In this document: positions 25,101 to 31,520 of the stretch, in pieces
Layout of the letters: each line of letters starts with the position of its first letter
How positions within the stretch are numbered: the first letter of the stretch is position 1
Source of the DNA: an uncultured Phycisphaerales bacterium
GTDB taxonomy: Bacteria > Planctomycetota > Phycisphaerae > Tepidisphaerales > Tepidisphaeraceae
Reading direction: 5' to 3'
NCBI GenBank assembly: GCA_903871935.1
Contig: CAIQIQ010000033.1
Span: forward strand, 1 to 39,469
DNA: 39,469 nt
The notes under the pieces: model-generated
The model's input: only the letters and a program-made list of their open reading frames with translations
Databases searched by the model: none
What the model was told of the DNA's origin: nothing
Program-made: the position numbers and the translations under genes

Positions 25101-27858
25101 CGGGTATCGTTGCCCGAACTGTTCCGTAGGCCGTCATGCCGGTGACGCTGAGGTTGAAGGTCCTGTTGTCGCCGGTGGGGTTGGTGAGGCTCCTGGTTAG
25201 CGTGCCGGGCGCGGTTCCACTTAGGGCGACTTCGTAGTCCTGGAAGTATGGCGCCGGTTTGTTGAAGACGATTGTGAAATCGACTTGGGGCGTACTGGTG
25301 GGATCGACCTGACTTTCCGCCTGATTTACGGTTACTGTAAAAGGCGCCACATCATACATGACCATGGGCACGTCATCGGGCGAGCCAGTGTTGGGGTCGC
25401 CATTGAAACTATGGGCTACACCCTTGGGGATCCAAACACCGACGGCCCCGTTGCCGGTCATGCCGCTGACAGCGACGTTGTAGATTGTGTTGTCCCCGGA
25501 AGGATTGGTGATGGTGCAGGTCAGTGTGCCCGGCGCTGTGCCATCGAGCATCACATCACCGGCCCCGAAGTCGAACACCGGCTGGGTGAATGTCACCGTG
25601 AAATTGATCGGCGACTGGTTGGTTGGGTTCGACTGCCCGTCCGCACTCTCAACCTTCACGGCCAACTGGGTGGGCATGTTGAAGTGGGCGATCCTGCCAA
25701 CGTTGTACGCTGTGAACCACACTCGGTTATCCGGGCCGGTAGTGATGCCATAGGGGGAGATGTAAGCCAGATCGGGATCCGGGTACTCAGTGACAACACC
25801 TTTGGTGGTGATCTTTCCAATACTGCCGGCGTTGCTCTCGGTGAACCAGAGGTTGCCATCCGGCCCCTCGGTGATATGCATCGGGTTGGAGTACGATCCG
25901 GTATAGAAGGTTGTTATCACCCCGGATGGTGTGACGCGACCGATCCCACCGGCGTGCGTCCAAACCGAGGCGAGGCCCTGCGTGAACCACAGATTGCCAT
26001 CCGGGCCGGCCGTGATCGCCATGGGCATGCAATTGTCGCCAAGTCCGCTGTGGAAATACGTCACGCCCCCGAAAGGCGTAATGCTGCCTACGACATCATA
26101 TCCGCTCTCCTGCCATCCTCGGCCGTTGTAGGGTTCGATGCCGGTGAACCATAGATTCCCATCGGGGCCGGCCGTGATGCCCGTGATCGCGCCGGGATCT
26201 GAGAACACGCTAACCGCGCCGTCGGGTGTAATCCGCCCGATTCCGCCGATCCCTGCAACCCACAGGTTGCCATCCGGGCCGGTCGCGATATCGTACAAGG
26301 CGCTAAGGCCAATCGAATACTCCGTGATCACACCTGTGGGCGTGACTCGCCCGACCCTGCTCTTGCCCGCGGCGGTGCCGGAATCAGCGAACCACACATT
26401 GCCATCCGGTCCCTTGGTGATGGCCTGCAACCAGCCGTGATCCGTGAAGCCAAAGAGGGTGACAACACCTCCTGGAGTGCTGCGGCCGATTCCTCCGTTC
26501 CCGTTCTGGGTGAACCACAGATTGCCATCCCAGCCGCTGGTGATATCAGTGACGGCACCCCAGCCCATCCCCTTGGATACCTGTGTGACATAACGCCGGT
26601 CGAACTGATACAGGAACTCATCCCATTGCGTGTCGGCCAGAAAGCTGTAGTTCGTGCCGTTGTAGCTGGCGTCGCCTCGGTCCCCCTGGTTCGGCAGATA
26701 GATCGACAAGCCCGTTGCGTCTTCACCGGGCGCGCTGCGCAGGGCGATCAGCGATGATGACAAAGCAGTTCTGGCATCCAGAGCGCTGCTCAGGAGGAAG
26801 CCGGCCGATGGGTCGGTAACATACGCCTGCACGTTGTCCAGGAACGTCCCCAGATCGCGATACCACAGATTCTCATAGTAGTTGGACTGCGAGATCGCGC
26901 TGCTGATATCCGCCCACGTGTCGGGCAGGGCCAAAGCCTGGCTGGCAAAGTTGTCCAACGCAGCCGCCAGATTGTTCATCTTGCTCAGGTCAATGGCAGC
27001 CACCGTCGGCGCCTGTGTGGTTTCATCCGCCATGTGCGCGACAATGTCCTGGGCGAAAGTATCCGGCGATTGCCCTGGGTTAGCGGCCAGGTCCGCCATC
27101 GCGTGGTCATACACTCCATAGGGATACCAGTGGGCCAATATGGATGGCTCGGAGGCGACCAGGATGCTGGCGTTGTTCCGCCACTGATACGCCACCTCGG
27201 TCATGCCCATCGTGCAGGCATCGGCGACAATGATGTCGGGATGGACACCCGCCTGGGTCAGGGCGGTTGAGACCCCGGCCACAGAAATGCCGTGCTGTTT
27301 TCCATCGGCGGCCGGAGTATCGTCAAACGAAATACCCGCCAGACCACCGCCGTGATCCTTGATGAATAGCGCGTAGTGCGTCGCCGGGTAGTTCGTCGCA
27401 GACCACGTCACAAAATCCCGCAGCGTGTCCGGATTCCCCATGTCTTTCTCGCCAAGACTTACCAGCGGCGTCGCGTAGTTATCCGGGTCGGTGCCCCTGG
27501 CGACCAGGCCCCGGCGGGTATCCGCCCAATCACCGTGCCCAGTGTCGTATCCCTGACTGGCGTCAGAGCCGGGCGACCGATCCAGTTGCACCGTGATGTT
27601 CACATTGGCGGTGGACCCAACCTGTTCCAGCTTGATGAGAGCCTCGGTGGCCCACGTCTCAAGGTCGTTGTCGCCATTGAGATACATCATCACGGTCCAG
27701 TCGGCCGCCAGCAGCACGCGGTTCTCCAACGGCTCAATGCTGGCCGCGTTGCGAGGTGCGGACTTTTTCCGCGTTGCCAGAGAACAAGGCGAATGGGAGT
27801 CTACCGTATGATTACCGCACGCGGCGCGTAGTGACTTCCGTAGAGACTTGCGAGACAT
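19138..27858 (-). CDS. Giant secreted multidomain protein: LEPR-XLL motif, clostripain-like peptidase, Vgb-type propellers, Ig-like repeats, LRRs, PKD, dockerin
   Basis: The ATG at 27858 has GGAGGT six bases upstream. Near residues 41-52 is IEPLENRVLLAA, a planctomycete LEPR-XLL-type motif. Residues ~53-425 form a C11 (clostripain-like) peptidase with H169 in IKDHGGG and C215 in VADACTMGM as the catalytic pair. Residues ~426-726 and ~1163-1449 are two virginiamycin-B-lyase-like propellers of GPDGNLWFT repeats. Ig-like modules (DPT...PIxFTVxFxxPVTDF pattern) lie at ~733-1163 and ~1456-1663. Leucine-rich repeats (LTSLTGLDIGNN type) occupy ~1673-2419 in two blocks. PKD domains at ~2433-2619 and two more Ig-like modules follow. 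Residues ~2843-2906 form a dockerin/EF-hand pair (DYDGNKTVNNADY, DYDGNGTINNGDY). A surface-anchored, calcium-dependent, self-cleaving adhesin or protease is plausible. It is monocistronic. Confidence 0.85.
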   Translation of the reverse strand: MSRKSLRKSLRAACGNHTVDSHSPCSLATRKKSAPRNAASIEPLENRVLLAADWTVMMYLNGDNDLETWATEALIKLEQVGSTANVNITVQLDRSPGSDASQGYDTGHGDWADTRRGLVARGTDPDNYATPLVSLGEKDMGNPDTLRDFVTWSATNYPATHYALFIKDHGGGLAGISFDDTPAADGKQHGISVAGVSTALTQAGVHPDIIVADACTMGMTEVAYQWRNNASILVASEPSILAHWYPYGVYDHAMADLAANPGQSPDTFAQDIVAHMADETTQAPTVAAIDLSKMNNLAAALDNFASQALALPDTWADISSAISQSNYYENLWYRDLGTFLDNVQAYVTDPSAGFLLSSALDARTALSSSLIALRSAPGEDATGLSIYLPNQGDRGDASYNGTNYSFLADTQWDEFLYQFDRRYVTQVSKGMGWGAVTDITSGWDGNLWFTQNGNGGIGRSTPGGVVTLFGFTDHGWLQAITKGPDGNVWFADSGTAAGKSRVGRVTPTGVITEYSIGLSALYDIATGPDGNLWVAGIGGIGRITPDGAVSVFSDPGAITGITAGPDGNLWFTGIEPYNGRGWQESGYDVVGSITPFGGVTYFHSGLGDNCMPMAITAGPDGNLWFTQGLASVWTHAGGIGRVTPSGVITTFYTGSYSNPMHITEGPDGNLWFTESNAGSIGKITTKGVVTEYPDPDLAYISPYGITTGPDNRVWFTAYNVGRIAHFNMPTQLAVKVESADGQSNPTNQSPINFTVTFTQPVFDFGAGDVMLDGTAPGTLTCTITNPSGDNTIYNVAVSGMTGNGAVGVWIPKGVAHSFNGDPNTGSPDDVPMVMYDVAPFTVTVNQAESQVDPTSTPQVDFTIVFNKPAPYFQDYEVALSGTAPGTLTRSLTNPTGDNRTFNLSVTGMTAYGTVRATIPAGWETDAAGNRSQASTSTDNVVTYQPFAAPPPMVTIDQAAGQPDPTTTASINFTAVFTSEVTDFSASSVTVSGTAPGAHVASVVDSGDHKTYTITVSGVSGSGTVIASIGIGQAHDVWGQGNFAATSHDNTVTYAVAGAPTVTVTPSAGAPNPTGLAAFFTIVFNRPVTDFVASDVVLGGTAPGTKTWYIVSSTGQMTYNIRVTGMTGSGTVTATVPAGVTHASTGEANLASVNSGNVVTFEYMRVTEYATPTHSAAPYDMVTGPDGNLWFTEYYANKIAKMTPGGTITEYAAGTTYPDQICVGQDGNLWFTSWGQAITIGKITTSGAVTLYRNITPSTSEYVEGITAGPDGNLWFAAEDYVGKITTSGSVTRYSIGNGTVAKGITTGPDGNVWFTSEFGNKIGRITPSGTLTWFSSGITTGNWLIDIVPGQDGNLWFTEAAPGSRGAIGRITPDGVVTEFTTGLSASSSPWGITATPDGKLWYTGSYLVGRITSAGVVTEYAIPGFGLGIAQGPDGNIWFADESTYKVGRLSATQELPVTIEESATQSDPTSDQPIHYTVVFRRAVTDFTADKLRFGGTAAGIPSGVITDSGDHMTFDVAVSGLTGSGTLVLSLASGSVHDANGNASQNATSTDNIVDYQPPDVTPPSVTINQAADQMDPTDILPIHFQAFFSEPVTDFDFSDIHLGGSAVGASAVVIDSGDHMTYDIWVDGVALDAWVMPSIPAGAVHDAAGNANLASTSSDNVVTYSHKTDSDFSIADPNLEAAIRQQLINDGYTPGDVLTPTDMGLLTDLDAYGAGITNLSGLEYANHLQTLNLNGYNRFGNAGLAIIGQLSGLQGLYINDTGITTLAPIAGLTSLTGLDIGNNSITDAAALAGFTRLTYLYATNSGPALADTRVLSSLTGLEDLYLEGVGVTDITPLTGLTGLRYIELGSNNFHDLSPLANKPLLATISIADGLLTNADLATLDFAMLPSLDSVSFAYNNITSLAFVMGIPSLHSLGMAHNEISDLTPLASCPALGWLDLTHNQIQDLSPLSRLTTLYSLNLDANLIQSLAPLEGLGDIQNLSVAHNALSSMSGTDWSTLFTDMVSHNWNLDIRGNMLDISEGSADRAAIDEMVARGVNVQFDPQQNSGVVHFGDAVLEQAVRDALGIPTGDLTRADMLNLLSLDSSYAGITNLQGLEFATNLQTLNLSGNPIGDAGLAVIAQLKMLNDLSISDCGITSLAALAPTDPANAATGMPNLASLDVGGNGSLADYWAVRTMLSLQSLTIGSCGISDTAPLNGLTNLTYLYVSFNSLTSLSDISTLTNLQTLYGSYNSITDISAIAGCTALRSLNLDHNQVSDLSPIQGMAGLQVLYIDNNLIHTITNVDWSRLPQLVWGNICGNYVNVWPESADGVAARALFNRANGFGFQSQHVTFADANFESAIRTALGRPTWMFPSILSNEMNDALRLNSLDLSGMPITSIQGIENAEKLTFLDLRNTGMNLAPGSADRARVDVLISRGVSVLFNTVPVVHFGSVTNLNEGATFTGSGSFVDPDTDVWTATVDYGDGSGVQSLTLDADKSFALSHRYDEVGDYTVIVIVNDGTATGWASFGLEVDPVAPTATLTDNGPVSQGQPVTVFFSDQYDPSNADMAAGFRYSYFFTGTPDSPASGDIIDSNSPQATFTFILPGTHTIIARITDQHGAYSQYSTDVNVLQVAPTITNVTGAADGWYRAGQNLDFTVSFSENVMVSGTPTIRLTIGLSSRSASYLSGSGSSSLIFRYTVQAGDNDGDGIASASPVALNGGTIQDAAGNGATLTFIPPITTGVLVDTIAPALSVLSINDGAAQRSMVKKLALSFGEKVVLGTGAVTLTMSDGSDVPDTTLLVSNPSGDQKNYVLSFSGIGVVGGSLADGIYDLSVAAAGVQDLAGNALSGSFSQRFHRLYGDYDGNKTVNNADYFWFKQTFNKSRGETGFLDLYDYDGNGTINNGDYFQFKKRFGVIYSY

Positions 27859-28303
27859 GAGCGACCTCCATAGCTACTGCCGGATACGTGGAGCCCGTGG
27901 TTGGTACGGCACCGCTAGCTCTTACGAGCAACCTGAACGGGTGGAAAGTAACTGGAATCACGCGCAGTAGCAATGAAGAAGGAAATGGAATCGGGCGAGT
28001 GCGATTATACCTCTCCGGAACTGAACTATACTGAGCGTAAGTCTCCAAGCTGGACATGCAAAGATCGCACGATGGCCAACACGTGCGAGGAATGGCAGGC
28101 CAACTCCCGGGCCACGTTCACCGATGGCCGGCGGCACACGATGCGGGAAATGTACAGATGCCGGAAGCCGTGGCAGGGAAACACAGTAACCGTCCGGCGA
28201 AACGCATCTTGCGTGAGGGCGGCAGGGATGTTTGGCTGACGCGCTGCTCCTGGACGGCAAGGTATGATGGCGAGGCGGGCAAATTCGCCTGATGGAAGCG
28301 GCT
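27859..28303. other. Leader and promoter region of the giant gene
   Basis: No gene is supported in these 445 bases. A perfect TATAAT on the minus strand (28004-28009) could be the -10 of the giant gene's promoter, about 140 bases before its ATG, although no good -35 stands at 16-18 bases. The remaining sequence shows no repeat or conserved block seen elsewhere in the window. Confidence 0.4.
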
Positions 28304-30025
28304 CTAATGCCCCGCAGTACCTCGTGCAGACGCAGCCGGCGGAATGAACTGAGCCTTCACTCCAAAAGCCATCGGCGGCGTACCGGATTCCTGAGCCCCC
28401 ATGTCTGGGGCTCCGTTGATGCCTTCGCAGAAGTTGGGGATCACTTCGGCCTTGCCCCGCCCCGGGCTGTCGTCGGCCAACTGGAAGTTGCCGGTCTTGG
28501 TCTCAAATGAAAACCCCGCGCCCGGCACGTACTGAGGCTTGCCCTTGATGCCGTGCTTCTCTTGGTCGACGGGATATCGCCCGGCCGAGAGCAGGTCGTA
28601 ATCAAAATCGTTGTCGACGCCTGATTTTCCCGTGGAAATTGAATGCGTATCACCGGTCCTGACCTGCAGGAGGTTATTGCGGCTGACGCAGTGCTTGATG
28701 GTTTTTGAATCGCCGCCCAGGCCATTGGGTCCCTCGTCGTTGGGCTGAGAAAGGGTGTTATTGAAGACGTACATATGGCCGGTCATCCAGTTTTCGCTGC
28801 CAGCGGACCCCATCTTCATAAAATACCCGTGCGTCAGACCGTAACTGCTGCCTGTCGGGGTGTAGGATCGCCCCGCGACGTTGCGCCAGATGTACAGCGG
28901 CCCGATCGAGGTGGCGGCGTTAGCGATCGACATCATCGTGTTCTCAAGGTAGTTGTTCCAGATGCGCACGTTCTGGTTGCCGCCTTCGGTTTCGATGCCG
29001 TCATCCCAGCAGTTGGCCAGGTAATTGCCATAGATGTCGCTGTCGGCTCCCGGGAATCCCTTGTAACTGCTGTTGAACCTGCCGCCAATGATGTCGTTGT
29101 AGTAGTGGTCTTTGTCCGACCAGCACTCGTTGTAGCGGATCACATGGTTGCCCTTGGACTCAAAAAAGACGATGGTCTGCGGCCCGTCCGGATGCCGGCT
29201 GTCTTTGCCCTTATAGTGGTCTTCCGACCAGCTATTGGTGTTCCAGGTAGGATTATGGAACTTGCAGCGCTGGATGACGACGGCGTGCATGTCCTCGTCG
29301 CTGCTGAAGACGCAGGCTTGTTGTTCGAAGCCGAAGCCCCTTTCCTGTTCGCTGCCCCACTTGCTGATATCGCAATCCTCGATGACGATGTGGTGGCCGT
29401 TCATGATGCGGATGCCATGCTGCTTCACGTTCTTGATCGTAAAACCGCGCAGGATCACATAGCTGGCGTCCAGGGAAATGCCCAGATCGGACGTGTTGGC
29501 ACAGTCAATGGTGGAGCCGGTGCCATCGTAGAGGATATAAGCTTCGGGTGTGCCTGATTTGTTCACCATCAGCGTGGCGGCGCTGCTTGGAACTTTCACC
29601 GTTGAAGCCACCGGGAACTTCTCATTCCATGTGGCGGCCTTGAAGGATGTGCGAACGTCGGTGCCCTCCAACGTGAGGGTAACTTCGTAGGTGATGGCGG
29701 GCGTCAGATTGACGATGCTGCCGCGATAGTCGCCCTTGCATTCTGGGGTCTTCACCGGGTTGTAACGCATCGGCAGCCCGTCGTGCCAGGTCTTCTCCGC
29801 GGCCTCGCGAAACTTCACCAGCACCTTCTTTCCGGCTTCCCCGTTTTCCGGCGACCAGTAGATGCCCAGGCAATGGAAGGTGGGCACCGCCATCGCCGCA
29901 ACTTTGGATGTGGTCGCAGGAGCCACCTCCGTCCCCGCCTGGCTTGCCTCCGCTGCCAGGATGACCTGTCCCGCAATACAAAATGCCAACGAAACAACCG
30001 CCGCCAACATGTTGGTTCTCATCAT
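28304..30025 (-). CDS. Secreted FnIII-like plus right-handed beta-helix protein
   Basis: Tandem ATGs at 30025 and 30022 follow AGAGGA. The first gives 573 residues starting with a signal peptide (MMRTNMLAAVVSLAFCIAG, cleaved near LAAEA). Residues ~45-150 are an FnIII-like sandwich (FHCLGIYWSPENGEAGKKVL, LTPAITYEVTLTLEG). From residue ~180 on, parallel beta-helix coils follow: SYVILRGFTIKNVKQHGIRI, HHIVIEDCDISKWGSEQ, and a GNYLANCWDDGIETEGGNQN coil. Asp-rich turns such as WDDGIETEGG resemble the substrate grooves of pectate-lyase-like enzymes, but no catalytic set is confirmed. The C-terminus has GAPDMGAQE, matching the DLGAWQ end of the protein at 12270-14054. The two share their whole layout and are probable paralogues. 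Likely an extracellular polysaccharide lyase or hydrolase of unassigned family. Confidence 0.65.
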   Translation of the reverse strand: MMRTNMLAAVVSLAFCIAGQVILAAEASQAGTEVAPATTSKVAAMAVPTFHCLGIYWSPENGEAGKKVLVKFREAAEKTWHDGLPMRYNPVKTPECKGDYRGSIVNLTPAITYEVTLTLEGTDVRTSFKAATWNEKFPVASTVKVPSSAATLMVNKSGTPEAYILYDGTGSTIDCANTSDLGISLDASYVILRGFTIKNVKQHGIRIMNGHHIVIEDCDISKWGSEQERGFGFEQQACVFSSDEDMHAVVIQRCKFHNPTWNTNSWSEDHYKGKDSRHPDGPQTIVFFESKGNHVIRYNECWSDKDHYYNDIIGGRFNSSYKGFPGADSDIYGNYLANCWDDGIETEGGNQNVRIWNNYLENTMMSIANAATSIGPLYIWRNVAGRSYTPTGSSYGLTHGYFMKMGSAGSENWMTGHMYVFNNTLSQPNDEGPNGLGGDSKTIKHCVSRNNLLQVRTGDTHSISTGKSGVDNDFDYDLLSAGRYPVDQEKHGIKGKPQYVPGAGFSFETKTGNFQLADDSPGRGKAEVIPNFCEGINGAPDMGAQESGTPPMAFGVKAQFIPPAASARGTAGH

Positions 30026-30366
30026 CGATTCCTCTGAAATGTAGCTACTGAGTCCACGCTCCCGTGTTGTACGCAATAGCGGATTGGGTTAGCGTAGGAA
30101 CAGGTGGACTGCGCGCGACGAGAGAGCCGCATCTACTACCTGCACAGGCGACTGCCGGCATCCAACGCTGTGGCGTCAAATCCGAACCTGCTGATGGTGT
30201 TCCTGTACGCGCCGCTGTTGTCGTTCTCGATGCTGTCAGGCCGAGTACACCCATAGGCTCCATCAGCTGCGTCGTGCTGCCTTTATTTCGTGTCTTCTGT
30301 GGCTCTTATGGCGTGGCGGCTGTCCGCCTGCCCATGCGTGGCTGCGATGGATATCTCCCCTGCCGA
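30026..30366. other. Intergenic region between a beta-helix gene and a decayed glycosidase
   Basis: About 340 bases with short overlapping open frames, none supported by a start signal or recognisable domain. It includes the promoter region of the minus-strand beta-helix gene, in which no clear -35/-10 pair could be picked out. Confidence 0.4.
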
Positions 30367-31340
30367 TCACACCCCATCGTGCCAGCGTGGGATGATCTTC
30401 CTGATCGGCGGCCAGTCATCGGCCTCCGGGATCGAGAACGGATCCGGGCCAGGTGGGTCGGTGGCCCACGTCGTACAGAGGTAGCCGACCACGTTGGGAT
30501 TCTCCGCCCGCACACTCAGGGCATACTTGCTGAAATGCCGAGTGTTCTCCAACCCACGCAGCCGGCCGGCCAGACGCGAAACCCCTTCTCCAGAAACCGC
30601 TTGACCGAGGGATAGGAGCAGTGATAGTCCTGCTCATAGCGCCCATAGTGCCAATCGCAGATGATGATGTCCTTCGTCGGGATCAGGTCGATCGCATCGT
30701 GCGTGCCATTCATGGATGCCTCAAAGGCATTCGGCTGAAGATCGTAGGGCTGTGTCCTGGCGTTCAGGAAGCGGTCGCCCACATGAGCATCTCCAGCCCC
30801 TTCTGGCAAACGACAAAGGTGTGTAGTTCATTTACCGCCTGTGCAAACAGATCCGATGTCTTGCACCCGCCGCACCCTCGAATGCAGAATGGCGAGCTGA
30901 TCTGCATGACTTCGTCCATGCCAACGTGGATGGCGTCAGCATCAAAGGCATCAATGATCTCATCCATCAGCGAGCGCACGATCGGCATCACGCCCGGATG
31001 GCGAGGACACCAACTGTGACACCCGGAATGCGGTGGGCTTACCGGTTCCTCGAAGTCGCGATTCCTGCACAGGAGCGGGTAGAGGTGGTCGCCGAGGCCC
31101 TGGTGGCCCAGGCAGTTGAACTCCGGGATCAGACGAATGCCAAGCTGACGTGCCGTGCTGGCCAGATCCTGGGCTGAGCTCTTCGTGACCGGAAGATTGC
31201 CTGCTTCGCCCCCTGCCACCAGCTCCGCCGCCAGCAGATTCAAAACAAGGTCGGCTTCACAGATGCAATGGCCGCCCAGCAGCGTCGTCATGTCCTTGGG
31301 CGGGCGGTATGGCGCCCGTTGGAGTTCGAACCGCACCCCA
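30367..31340 (-). pseudogene. Decayed GH20-like (hexosaminidase-type) glycosidase gene with embedded repeat
   Basis: The gene is spread over three minus-strand frames. The first (about 30780-31336) reads FELQRAPYRPPKDMTTLL, then ARQLGIRLIPEFNCLGHQ, GCHSWCPRHPGVMPIVRSLM and DAIHVGMDEVMQ. The DAIHVGMDE motif is the GH20 catalytic Asp-Glu pair. The second frame (30516-30790) continues with DRFLNARTQPYDLQPN and DIIICDWHYGRYEQDYH. The third (30367-30550) continues with ENPNVVGYLCTTWATDPPGP. Frameshifts near 30785 and 30545 join them, so the original ran at least 320 residues. The N-terminal part contains a copy of repeat block B (31207-31258) in frame, replacing part of the expected barrel. An upstream start and signal peptide are not seen. 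Clearly non-functional as written unless several sequencing errors are present. Confidence 0.65.
31207..31258 (-). repeat. Dispersed repeat block B (E1-like 3' end) inside the glycosidase pseudogene
   Basis: On the minus strand it encodes EADLVLNLLAAELVAGGEAG. The nucleotide run CCCCCTGCCACCAGCTC is identical to the copy at 14750-14800, and the remainder matches at about two thirds of positions. It lies in the same orientation as all other B copies and in frame with the surrounding GH20-like sequence. Confidence 0.6.
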
Positions 31341-31520
31341 TAGTGCTGCCAGCCCCAATACCAGGGCTACCTATAAGGCCACCCATCCACAACAACAGAC
31401 GCCCCCCGGCCCCGGCGCATGCTTCCGTTCGGGAAGATTGTACAGTAGGCTGCTTCCAGGTCGTCCGCGAGAGTCGCGGGTTGCAAGGCCAGCCAGGAAA
31501 TCCCGAACCAGGTGAATGCC

